Source of the DNA: Parus major
Taxonomy: Eukaryota; Chordata; Aves; Passeriformes; Paridae
Reading direction: 5' to 3'
Length of the DNA: 64,000 nt
Assembly: GCF_001522545.3 (NCBI RefSeq)
Contig: NC_031774.1
Location: forward strand, 54,873,871 to 54,937,870
Shown here: one piece after another, positions 52,601 to 64,000 of the stretch
Position numbering within the stretch: the first letter of the stretch is position 1
Layout of the letters: the number at the start of each line of letters is the position of its first letter
The notes under the pieces: generated by a model
Seen by the model: the letters and a program-made list of their open reading frames with translations, nothing else
What the model was told of the DNA's origin: nothing
Databases searched by the model: none
Program-made: the position numbers and the translations under genes

Positions 52601-55600
52601 TTGCTAATAAAATTCAGCAGATTTCCCCCAAAACACATGAAAGGGTTGGAAGCAGAACCAGAAACTAAAGGAGAAAGAAAATGCAGGACAGAAATAATAG
52701 CCTTTGTTCCATTCATGTCTTATCCACCGCTGGTGAGTTTTTGTTCTTAGAGTCACATATTTCAGACATGAATCCTCCCAAGCTGTCTCCAGTGGGGAAA
52801 TGCCTCATGCTCACTGCTTTGGAAAACTGGTTAGTTGTTTTTAAGGTTATTTTATAAGATCTTCCTGAATCTAGAAAAAATTATGGAAGCCTCAGGCTTG
52901 GATTTCCAAAGAATCAGCAGGGCATCAACAAGGGACAAAGTCACAAGAAGCAAAAGATGTCCAGATTCACCCTGACTTTCTCTGACAGGACCTTCTTTCA
53001 ATACTTTATTTTCCAAAGACAGTTTAATGCACAGAAGCAATGAATTCTGCAGTCTGGATGGTCTTAGATATTCCTTTGAGGGACCGTGGACTCTGATACT
53101 TCTACAAGTATCAGTGGTTTCGGTTCAAGACAGCTGATGAGCTGTTCAGACCATCAGGTCTGGCTCATTATGGACTAAATTGGACCCAACAGATGAGCTA
53201 AGCCTCTCAAATAGGCAGCCCAAATGGCAGGAACCCCCAAACACAGCAACGAGGAGCAGGAATAACCAGCTTGGTTTTCTGTGTTGTTAGGTTATCACAC
53301 TGGGGCTGCAAGAGGAGCTGCTGGAGGACTGCACAGCGTTGGATGTGCCTGTCATATGTGAGCATGGGACTGATAAAGGACTAGGTGGGTCACCAAGCCC
53401 TGTCTCCAAGTAATCTGTCTGTCGGTTTAACTGGGAGCAAATTACAGGCACCACTAACAAGGAACTTGAAGTGGTACTGGCATGCCCTGCCTCCAGTCTG
53501 TCTGTCCTTGTGGCACATTGCCAGCGCTACGCAGGGAAGCAAAAGAGCCTCTGAAATTAAATTATATCTTGGAGGAAGGGGGAGGAGTTTTCTTCCTAAA
53601 CAGGGCACTAGCAACAGCCCTGAGCATGGGATTTATGTGGGATAGATACAGGAAAACAAATGACTACGCAATCTTCTTTCACATTTGCCCAAATACATCA
53701 GCATATCACAAACCCAAGGATCCTTATCACAAGTGTAATTTTACGTTGTTCTGATTCTCTTCTGTAGTTACGAAATCCCTTTCACAAGCTCTCAGAACTC
53801 TACCTTCAGAAACACAGTACTTTTCTTGCCTGCCCCCACCACTTCCTAGTGAAAGACCATTGATTTGAAATATAGCACATATAAGTATTATATTAGTTTA
53901 TAATTAGACCATGTGGACAACAAGAAGTGGGAGGTCTTGAATAGGGAAAGAAGATTCAATACCAGAAAGCTCTTCAAAACATGACTAACATCCCCCTGCC
54001 TCTCCAATTCACCTAAGAAACTAAAACAATTAAGGTTGAACTTCAACATTAAATAGGACCTTAAATTGCCTTTTGTAATTTTATTTTCCTTACTCGTATT
54101 TATACTTCAGTAGACCAATATCCTGAATTCCTGCTTCTTTGTGGTAAGTGCCTATTCTTTAATCTTCTTCTAACACTCCACTCAGATAATCCTGACAAGC
54201 AAGCACTTCCCTTCAGGGATGGCAATGAATCTAAATAAAGCCCTATTGTAGAAAAGAGCAGTACTCAGTATATGTTTCCCACCAATAGGCAGGACTCACT
54301 TTGAGAGCACTGCATGGCACAATGCACTGAAAAGTCTCAGCTGGCAGGGTTTATCCAGGAGCTTATAGATGATCCCTACTAACCAGAGGTCCCTTGATCC
54401 AGGAAACATAACCCTATATTGCAACAGGTCTGAACTCCCCTTTGTTTCAGTCTGTTGCTGTGTTTGCCACACCAGTCAATGACAGAGTGAGGTGTCCTGA
54501 CCCATGGTGTGGCCTCCTTGTCTTTTACCAGCCAAGAGCAAGGGAATAATTTTGTAAAATGCATCCCAGAGCACCTCAGCTGAGTCTACCATCTTTGTGT
54601 ACTGAGCTATGCTGATGGTTTTCTTCATTTATAAATTCTTTCTTGAGCAATGAAAGAAACACCTGTAAATCTATGGATGTAGAGTAAATCAATTCCTTAG
54701 GGGCACCAATCCTCCAGCTCTCTATTCTTCAATCCAGATAAATCTGCCCTTTAAGATAAGTAAAGCCTTTATATCAAGGCTTCATGAATTGTGAAGCAAG
54801 TAATCATTAAGTGTTTTACGAAATGGTGAACCAATTCCAGAAACTATTACAGACTCCAAAAAAATCACAGAAGTTTGTTTCAATCACAGCTTGTAATTCT
54901 GAAGTGCTTTCTCCCAAAGCACATAACCCTCTAACATAGCAGCTCCTGATCTGTTCCCCTGGCATCCCCACTTCCACTCTGCAAGGCAGCAAATGTGGTC
55001 ACACACCCTGACTTGGGAACTGCTTTCCTAGCACTTATTTCTCATGCTGTAACATGTTTCCAGCACCTAAGAGTCATCAGAACCTGCTTTGCGAAGTATT
55101 TAGAAATGAAGTCTTAAAGCAATGTCACCCACAGCACAAATTCACACCCAGCAGACTCAGTTGTGACTATTTGCTGCTCTGGTTTTGCAGGCAGAAATGC
55201 CTGGATGCTAATGTCAGTCCTGAGAAAGGGCAGTAAGGGATGGTCATTTGGTCCAGGGGACTCACACAGATTTAACATCAGTGGAAGTAGAAATGATTTA
55301 TTCAAATTACCTTGTGGACCCAGATTATTTGGTGGCCCCATTGCAGCAGGACTGGGCCCTGCCACCATCCTGAACAGCAGACTGTGGTGATGCTGTGGCA
55401 CGTGGACAACAGCATTCACCACTCAGGAAAGGGCTGGGGCAAAGCAGGGTTCAAAACCTGACAGAAAATCTGCTTCTCTTATACCCCTGAATGTACTCAT
55501 AAAATCAAGGATCTGCATTCCTTTTCTGGGTAGTTCCAGGGCAATTTTTCCCAGGTGAAAAGGTAGGTAGAAGAGCAGGGCTATGTGGAACTCATCTAGT

Positions 55601-56689
55601 TTCTCATTTCTAAGTAGAAGGTGGAATGGTCACTATGAAGTTTCCAGATTTGCAGATAGAGACACCACCAGACCATTATGAGAAAGAACAAAGTCTCTGC
55701 TCAAGGGCTGCATTATACCAAATATTAGCAAAATGGCTGAGACCTATTTGTAGCAAGCACTCCACCCCACACTAAGACTTTGAAGGTTTTTAGAGAATCA
55801 CTGACAGTCCAATAAACATGCTGAAGAATGGATTGAACTGGGCATTACCAGAGGTATTTCTATATTTTATGCACTTCACTTTCCTTTAGGTAACAGCATA
55901 GAAAGCTTTCAAACAGGTGATTTTTTTCTTTGCATGTGCTCAAGACAACATGAATTCAGTATTGTTTCCCACTGAACCTCATAGCTGAGAGATTTTAAAC
56001 CTCTAATATTTCCCATTGTCCATGAGAAGAGAGGTCCCTCCACATCCAGCTACACACAAAATTCCCAAAACAAACTACATGACATACCTCACACCAGATA
56101 CAAAAGGTAATGTGATGTGAGTAAGCAGCATCTGAAAGCATCCAGAGGAGAAAAACAGTATTTCTTCAAAAAATTGCTGGTGTCAGCAGAAACAGCTTTC
56201 TAAATTGTAGAGACAATGCCTTGCTGATGTGAAATGCCAGCAGTTACTCACATTTTACATCATCCAACATCACATAATCACGTTGTACCCACTTGGACAG
56301 CCTATGCAATTTTCCTCCTTTGTCAGCCAGGGAGCATGGCACTGCAATCCTCTTGGAAGACACTGCTGGTTGACCAATATATAATATTCAAGGACACAGT
56401 GCTCATTCCAGTCTGAGAATATTGTCTGCCTGGTACATGCTCTTATTGCATTCAGTTTCAAAGGGACAGGCAGTGAAATGTGCTTGGCAGGTATCCTGAA
56501 CTAACTTTCAACTGTTGGAACTACAAACCAGGCTGGGGATGTTGAAAGAAACAGGACATTTCACCTCTAAGCTTGTGTCTGAAGCTGCTCTTTTAGTTGC
56601 TAATATAATAAATTGTGACTGTATTATTTAGATCAAAGAGGTTTTAAGTAATGGATGAAAGTCAGCTATACCATGTTGTGAATTTATAA

Positions 56690-56709
56690 AATTAATAATA
56701 ATAATAATT
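56690..56709. repeat. (AAT)n microsatellite
   Basis: About five AAT units directly before a MIR-like relic. Confidence 0.85.
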
Positions 56710-56717
56710 TAATCTTT

Positions 56718-56930
56718 GAAGTGCCTTACACAGATGAATTAATTACCTCACAATACTCTTTGGAGTAGATGAGAATTATTACCTCCTTGTGAGCGATCTG
56801 GAAACAGCAACAAAGATGTTGAATGACTTTACCAAAGTCAGACCAGGCTGAGTCTGAGCTAGCATTCAACAGCAGGCATGTCTGGCTCTGTTTCTGTGTT
56901 CAGACCACTCATCCACCCTGTTGAAATGAC
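56718..56930 (-). mobile_element. MIR-type SINE relic
   Basis: The plus strand follows the reverse complement of MIR: 'GAAGTGCCTTACACAGATGA', 'AATTAATTACCTCACAATAC', GAGAATTATTACCTCC, 'GAATGACTTTACCAAAGTCA', then 'GCTGAGTCTGAGCTAGCATT' and 'GGCATGTCTGGCTC'. The order and spacing fit the MIR core and 3' region. MIR copies are rare and old in birds. Confidence 0.65.
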
Positions 56931-59130
56931 AGCTGGCTTCCTGCTTCATGTGCTTTGTTCAGACATGATCCTCAGACAATGGGTGAAAATATTCCCACCC
57001 AAATGATCTTGTTTCTTTTTGAGCTAGGCTAGTCAAATTGAAATACCTCTTTAATGTCTTAACACACACTTCCTGAAAGAAAGCATTTTTTCCTTCCCTG
57101 AGGTTTTCCTCAGCTGCTGGATTGGAGCTGAAATACAGAGTATGAGCATGCAGCAGGATGATTTTAAATTACTAGCAGCAGTAGAAAGAGGTCTACCTCC
57201 CAGAACATGAAGATATATCCATTTTGACCTCTAGCTCACTCTAAGAAAATATTTGGGTTGTGGTGAGGCCGTTGTGAGATGTTGATTTCAAGAATACAGA
57301 AGCAAAGAACAAAGGGGCTTCTGAGGGTCCTCTTGCTCTGCCTCTTGCCTCATATGCCCTGTAACATGTAAACCCTTCCAGCAGTGTCTCAGGTGGCTTT
57401 AGGAAGATTTCAGATGCAAACTGTCCCATTCCAGAGCTCTTCTTTGGGGTCACTGAGGGAAGATCAGACAGAGGTCACCACAGAGCGCACACCTCTCCCT
57501 GGAGAGCTGCCGGGCAGAGTCGGCAGCGTTCCCAAACCCAGTGGAGAAGGTGGCTGAAGCTGCTGAGACACGACCATGAAACGTGTCTGCTGTAGCTGTG
57601 TGACCAGGACAGGGGTGAGCAGCCTGGCTCCAGCCAGACAAAAGCTTGGAAAATGCCCAGCAGGGCAGGAGGCAGCAGCGTGAGTGACTCCACTGGCTCC
57701 CAGCCCCTGAGAAAAGAGCAGGGGGGATAGGTGGGGTGTTTTTAGGTTTTGGGGTGTTTTTTTCCCATAATGGTTTAAAAGGCCTGATAATGTCCTAATC
57801 CACACCTGCCACAGACATTCAAAGCAGAGTTAGGTGCACTTTTTCCCCTGCAGAGTTGTGGTTTCCCTAGAGGTCTGCCATCCCCCACTGCCCACCATTG
57901 AGAGGCACACATCAGCAGGGAACATCACTCCATGGACCTCCACCTGTGGACACCTGGGGTGGCATTTGGCCCTGGCATCCAGCACAGCTGCCCCAGGGTG
58001 TGGGGCACATTTCTGATACATGACACACAATTTTAGCTGTCCTTCTGTAGTTCAGCTTGAGAGAAGTATGGAGTAAATGTGTATTTCTCCTTTACTCCAC
58101 CATCATGATGTAAGAATTTGTCCTGCAGTTGATGCTTGTGTAAAAAAAATACTAAACTGAATTTACTTGGAACTGCTGTATTTATCAAGGCCTAAAGCTG
58201 CATAATTTGAAACCGAACATCATTAATTTACCTTGCAGATTCAAAGGTGTTAGTATCAGCTTTCCAGCACCACACACCTCAAGTCAGTTTTACCCTCTGC
58301 AAGGAGGCAGTGTATAGAGTGCATGTCATAAATCTATGCTCAAGTTCTCAGGCCAACAAAGTATTTATAATGCAAATTCTGTGTATTTTGGGCACTTTCC
58401 ATCATTCTTAAGCCTGCTTTTCCCCCAGATATTGCTTGTGTGTGAGTTATTTCAACAGAAGTTCTCAAAGGTTGGCAGTATAAGAAAGAAAAATGTGTAT
58501 TTGTTCCTTTTTGTCTTTCAGGTTATGAATAACTAATGGGAAATTTGTTAAAGGAAACAATTCTTTGATTGCCAGTGAATCTGAAAAGACTGAGAAATCA
58601 AATGTAATAACCAGGCATTAAACAACACATTGCTTTTTGGGTTTTTAATAATATTTATGTAATTGTAGAATCTAAGTATCAGGAGAAAAAAAACCTTTGC
58701 TAAAAGATGGGAAATATTATGCATGTTCCTGATATTCTGAGAAGTTTAAATAAATACCAGATAGACTGTTCAGGGGACACTGGACAAAACTACTAGTAAC
58801 AGCATTTTACAGCATCTATACATTTTTAAGAATTCCAAACAAAAATATCCCCTGGAAATGAATGTGGTCTATTACTCCTTTCTTAATTATCAAGAGAGAC
58901 TTGCAAACCTTTAACTATTATTTGCAGGTGACCTTTAAAGCAAAATTACTCTTATTGCTGAAATCCTTCTGCCTACAAATTTAAACCAGGTGAAACTTTA
59001 AGTTTTCCTGTGACTTTTTGCCAGGTACTATTCAGCCAGGCAGCCACAAGGCTCTCACAGATTCTTACTCAATCTAATTTGGTAGTAGAGGCTGGATATG
59101 GGACAACAGAATAATTTCAAGTCAGCAGCC

Positions 59131-59192
59131 CGCAGCTCATGCGGTGGTTAGACCACAGAGATGAGTATGAGGAAATCATGGCTCTAATCCTT
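59131..59192 (+). mobile_element. Possible tRNA-derived SINE head
   Basis: CTCATGCGGTGGTTAGACCA resembles a pol III A box region, and GGCTCTAATCC about 34 bp downstream resembles a B box. Together they look like the tRNA-related head of a MIR-like SINE. No cloverleaf could be drawn, so this is not a tRNA gene. Confidence 0.4.
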
Positions 59193-61103
59193 TGACAAAA
59201 AGTGGTTATTTCAGCTTGCCTGTTCTACTCTTCAGTTCCAGCTTTCTAATAGTGTTTTGCCACTCTGGGATGAAAAGGCCCACGCAAATGCTGTACCTTT
59301 ATGTTACACACAAGGGATTATGAGCCATGAAAGACAAATAGGAAAGGTGGTAATCCAGCATAGCAAGACCAACCAGCACACCACAGGAAGGAGAAAATTC
59401 CACTCCTGTGTCTTAAAAATACATCCTAGCTGCTTCTCACTAATGCAAATGGCTGACTGGCTGTCCCAGCCACTGTGCTGGGGCAACAGGGCAGGTCCCT
59501 GCCCACCCGTGGGGCCTCCTGGGATCTGCTGCAGAGGCAAACATGAACAGCAGCACCAGGATGGAGCTGGGAAAGGTGGGGAGGCTCACAGATGGCACAG
59601 TGCTGCCAGGACACCGTCAGGAAGGAAGGGGCTAGGGTGACACTGCTTGCAGCAGTGACCATCTGCTGTCCCCTAGGATGTGCAGATCCCAGCACGTGCC
59701 CTCCACTGCAGCCTGCTCTGGGTGCTGGGACTCATGGCCAATGTGCTCTGCTCCTCCCAGCTCTGCTAAGCAGCTTCCCTGGGTGACATTTTGGTCCAAA
59801 CAGGGAAATCAATTTTCTACATGTGCCAACATCTCCACAGCCACTTCTTTATGCTTATTGTGGCATTGTTGGTCAGAAGCTGCAGAGATTTTCCTGGTTT
59901 TCCCAGGACTGGCAGCAGTGAGGGCAACTGGTCTCAGTCCTTCTGTTATGGGCAGTGACAACACTCTAAATGTTAAACAAACCTTTAGCTTTGGGCTTTA
60001 CAAGATTTCAAAATATATCTATCAGGTCACAAGCACGTGGCCTAGGTCCTTACATGAGCAGTCAGATCAAGATTTGGAAGCTTCACCTGGAAATAATTCC
60101 CATATACTACGGCAGGTCACTTCAGGGAATGATATTGAGGTTTAGAATCTTTGGGATATTGTGAAATATTTGGGTTTTCAAGCAGAGAATCTCTCACACA
60201 TCATTCACAGCAGGTCAAGTGTTGTGTATAACTGCTATTGCTTAGTTCACACCCAAAATTAGTTCAAGTTATGCTAACAAAAGCACTTTTTGCCAATAAG
60301 TCAAGTCTCCATCAAGGGTGAGGTTTCACATAACAGCTAAACCAGCCTAAGAGCCAGTTGTTAATGGAAGAAGCATTTTTGACCCCATCAAAATTTTCCC
60401 ATCATTTACCTGTGTGATGATTCTTTATCTCTGACCCCAGAGCAAGGCAGCTCCCTAAACTGTCAGAAGTAGTAATCCAGCAAAAATAAATGAGAGGTTT
60501 TCTGTTTAGTTAGCATTTTGTATCAGTTCATGGTGGAGTCAGACAAGGGCCAGTGGAGATACAGATAAATATAAGGGGACAAGGGAAGGACCACACCTTG
60601 CAACAGACCAGGCCCACTACAACCTAAGGAAATGTTGCTGCACTATTGTATACTTTTTAAGGATGAAAATACCTGATCTAAGACTTTTAGACAGATCAGG
60701 TCAGTAAGACAGAAGGAACATTTCCTGTGTTTCCACCTCTTAAAAATGGTATCAATCATTTTTGCAATGGTTGCTAACTAAGGAAAATAGTCCTGCAAGT
60801 AACACAGGTGTTCATGACCACATAGAAGAACAAATGGACAACACAATGTGGGGAAAGAAAATTTCCATAGAGCAACCTGTCCCTAACTTCCCTTATTTCC
60901 AAAGCCTTCCAAACACTGCTTCTTTTCTCTTGTGGGTACTATTTAGAGGCGTATCCATGCAAACAGAATCAGTCCATGAATAGTAAGCAAGGATCTCAAA
61001 ACAGCCTGAAAATTCCTCTCTAGCTCTGCTCTCTGCAGCCATCTCTTTCGTTTTTTTTTATACAATTGCATTGTGTATGTTGTGTTTCCAGTTGCTATTC
61101 TCA

Positions 61104-61134
61104 GCTGCCAAGTCTGTATCTATGACTTGGCAGC
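61104..61134. repeat. Perfect 11-bp inverted repeat
   Basis: GCTGCCAAGTC at 61104-61114 and GACTTGGCAGC at 61124-61134 are separated by 9 bases. A further CCAAGTC at 61134-61140 also pairs with GACTTGG, so two alternative hairpins are possible. Confidence 0.8.
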
Positions 61135-64000
61135 CAAGTCACATATTTAAGAGGATGAGAGGAGCAGGTTTGGGAACAACCTCAGATCTCATCTGTGGCA
61201 GCCAGGCAGCACTTTAGAAACAGGCTCAGGGGAGAAGAGAATGTATGGAACTGATGGCTCATTGGCTCATTTTTAGAGAGCAGAGCTGTCATCAGCCTCA
61301 GGAGACCACTGGCCCATCCTGATTCCAGTAAAAGTTGTGCTAAAAGTATTGTCAAAAGTAAGGGATGTGTTGCAGATACCCAGGGCTACCTGTGTTAATG
61401 TTTGAGGTGAAGGAGGCAAGGGAGACAAACCTTCCTCTGTAAGGGAAATCTGCTTTGAACAGTCCAAGAAAAGTGTAACACTAAGTTCTCTATAAAAAAC
61501 AGCTCTTTGGCATTTCCAGTGGAAGATGCCATAATAGACACATGGCATTTGGCTTTTGCTGATTTACCAACTTCTTTCTTGTGAGAATTACATACATCTG
61601 AGGGGTAAAAACTAAATAGATAATCTGAAGCAATCAGGATGTGATGGTGACGAGTTCCACAGGTAGCATCCTAAGCAATAATTCTTCTTCAGAGCTGGGG
61701 CTGTAAATATGGTGTATGTTGAATCAGAAACTATTACCTTCTTAGAGCTTACACTGCCCATTGTGTGAACTGACTGAGACAGGTGTTCTGCAGAAGAAAA
61801 AAGAATTAAAAAAGCTGTTAGTGCATAATTAAAAACTGGGTTATGAGGCATAAGCACAAAGAAAGCAAGAAATAGGCTTGCTCCAATTGTCATAATTCTG
61901 AACAACTGACCTTGAACCCTTAATAGGCTTCTTTTAGTGTTGTTTCTTGTGGTGTTTGTGTGTCCATGAGCATCCCAGCAGCTGAGAGCATTCAACAATA
62001 TGTATATGTACTCATTCTTTAGGTATATCTAATGTTTAATTTGGATATCACACCCAAAAAGTAAACAAATGCATAAACTCAACAAAAATATCACTGACTC
62101 ACCATCCAGTCATCCACCTCTTCTCTGCCTCTTGTTTCTTCTTGCTGTGTCAAGCCTCTGTCTCCCATCCCCACCATATTAATTTCCTCCTCTTTTCCCA
62201 GGGGCTGTTAAATGTCAGCCCTGGTTTCTCTGGGAATATTAGACTCTGTGAGTGTGTGTTACTGTTTGTGTTGGACACACAAGCACAGATTTCAATTCCA
62301 CAGTAGCTAATACTGCCCATGACTATGCCATTTACCTGCCAAGTGCTCTGCCTGCTCATTAAAAACAGGATCATGCTGTGTGAATGGAATAACTACTGTC
62401 CTTGGGCAAAATACTATGAACATTGGTGCAGGTTTTCCCTTCAGTTTTGTGCTGGAAGCTCCTAATTCCCTTTTTTCAGCAATTTGAAGAGTACATTCCT
62501 TGGGTAATCCAAAGCAAAGGGCAGTTTGGTAGCTGTGCTGTAACTTCTGGAGAGATCCCGTGTCCAGCTCACATCCAGCACAGCCCTGCCCCAGAACCAG
62601 AGCCCTGTGGCCTCACTGCCTCATCCTCAGCTCCAGACTGGCTGAAAGTGTTGACAAGCAAAGGCAGAATCGGGTCCTGAGCCCACACCAAAGGTCTAAG
62701 GGAACTCAGGAGGCAGTGACTGCCTGGCACCAGTTAGGGGCACGCAGTCAGATTTTGGAAAGCCACCAAAACCAGCTACACATTTTTTTACTGAACTCCT
62801 CGTGCCATTACTCCCTCTGCATGGTTTTATCAGATGAGGTTATTGAACAGGAGCAGTTGTCAGCCCTTTTCACACAGCCTTGTGCCCCCAACAATCCACC
62901 TTTTGTTATTAAAGCGCCTCTGACAGAAAAGAAGACATATTAAAAGGTACCTCACACTCAAGAGGTATTTTCAAAATTTCTGCACTCTGAGGTGCTCAGA
63001 AATATATGAACTTCACAAAAAAATTTCATGGCCTAATTTCTAGTTCTTCTCAGGATATAATAACCATCACCCTGCTACAGAAATAGGGGGGGAAAGGTGA
63101 AAATCTTCTCTATTCCATTCTGTGAGCTTCAAAGGAAATTTGAAGGAAATTATGGCAGAGAACCTGGCCTCTAGTTTTTAGTGCATTACAAAGAGTTTTT
63201 ACATTATCAGAATTTTTAAATTAGTTATCTCCTACCTGTAGTGCTGGGGATAGGACTAAGAACTAGCTACCATCAAATGTCTTTAACCAAACTGTGTTGG
63301 AACATTTGCAAACACAAATGCAAATGAATGAAGTCTTCAGCAGGGAAATAAGGAGTCTTCCAATTGATAAATAAATGTGGTTTTGAAAGAAATACATGTA
63401 CATTTTTATATACAGCCTGGCAAAAACAAATTCTGCTTTTATCCATGACATGTGATTGCTAGACTGTCAGTGCAACTGTGCAGCAGCTCTTACAAGGATT
63501 GACAGAAAGTATTTCATGATGCTTGGCAGTGAATATAGAAAGGCAACCAAGACCTCCTAAACCCATAGAGGTTTCTACAGAGTGCTGGCAAAGTACTAGC
63601 ATTGTCACTGCTGGAAGTGGTTTTGTCTCCTGAATCCTATTCAAAATAGATTTTTAACTGCTGACCTGCAAATTATTTGAAGCAGTGGTATTTTTAACTG
63701 CTCCAGCAGGTAAGGTACAGGTGCTGCCAACTTCTACCTAAGCATGGGCAAGAACAACCTCACACTGCTTGGTCCAGGATGCAACAGAAATCTGTCAGCT
63801 TTCGCAGAGACCAGCACATAAAAACAATTCCTGAATGGTGGGAGAGAATATCTTCAGCAATGGAAAAGGGGCAAAAATTTCCTGTACTCTTGATTTTCTT
63901 TAAGACTACAAAAACAGTGTTGGCTCTTAGAGGGAAATTTCTCCTCTCTCTGAAATTCCTGGCTGGTGCTGTTATTGGGATGACAAGGGGAACCAGCTTG

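Larger units (their letters stand above)
43658..64000. other. Gene-free stretch to the right edge
   Basis: Mostly AT-rich DNA with local GC-richer patches (around 50480-50720, 57440-58010 and 59460-59770) where several frames are open by composition. I recognised no exon, RNA gene or CpG island. Repeats found are listed separately. GTTAACCCAG occurs as a short cluster near 50194-50231. Confidence 0.55.

Noticed and set aside
57450..57805. Overlapping minus-strand open frames
   Set aside because: Three frames are open at once in a GC-richer patch, which indicates composition rather than coding.
59131..59192. tRNA gene
   Set aside because: A-box-like and B-box-like words are present but no cloverleaf or acceptor stem forms; a SINE head fits better.

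Overview
This window looks like bird nuclear DNA. It is AT-rich and gene-poor, it carries many truncated CR1 LINE fragments in both orientations, including 3' tails of the ATTCTATGATTCT type, and it has a CpG island at the 5' end of a split gene. I cannot fix the species; a neoavian bird is likely but not shown. There are no operons, CRISPR arrays or intact mobile-element genes.

The only protein-coding gene I can support is BRF1, the TFIIB-related subunit of the RNA polymerase III factor TFIIIB. It lies on the minus strand. Coding exon 1 (24823-25009) encodes the N-terminal zinc ribbon and sits in a CpG island with a near-perfect TCTCGCGAGA box. Coding exon 2 (10955-11035) encodes the conserved linker that follows. 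The two exons join in phase 1, so the join keeps one reading frame. Intron 1 is about 13.8 kb. The gene runs off the left edge: positions 1-10954 are intron 2, and no further BRF1 exon was found there.

Intron 2 holds a long decayed CR1 (about 5340-6650) and a GC-rich patch (about 8330-8705) that is open in several frames on both strands. Intron 1 holds several CR1 pieces, an older CR1/L3-like relic, a 33-base A run, a block of about 740 bp that is almost all pyrimidine on the plus strand, and a CR1 relic that ends about 200 bp from exon 1.

The 39 kb to the right of the promoter (about 25330-64000) appears to be intergenic, or the intron of a gene whose exons I cannot see. It contains more CR1 fragments, a probable solo LTR of an endogenous retrovirus (33475-33873), a MIR-type SINE relic (about 56718-56930), a possible tRNA-derived SINE and simple repeats. 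From human synteny I looked for PACS2 and BTBD6 and did not see them. I found no convincing undescribed system; the most useful leads are features of the BRF1 5' end, its exon 2 splice donor and the GC-rich intronic patch.
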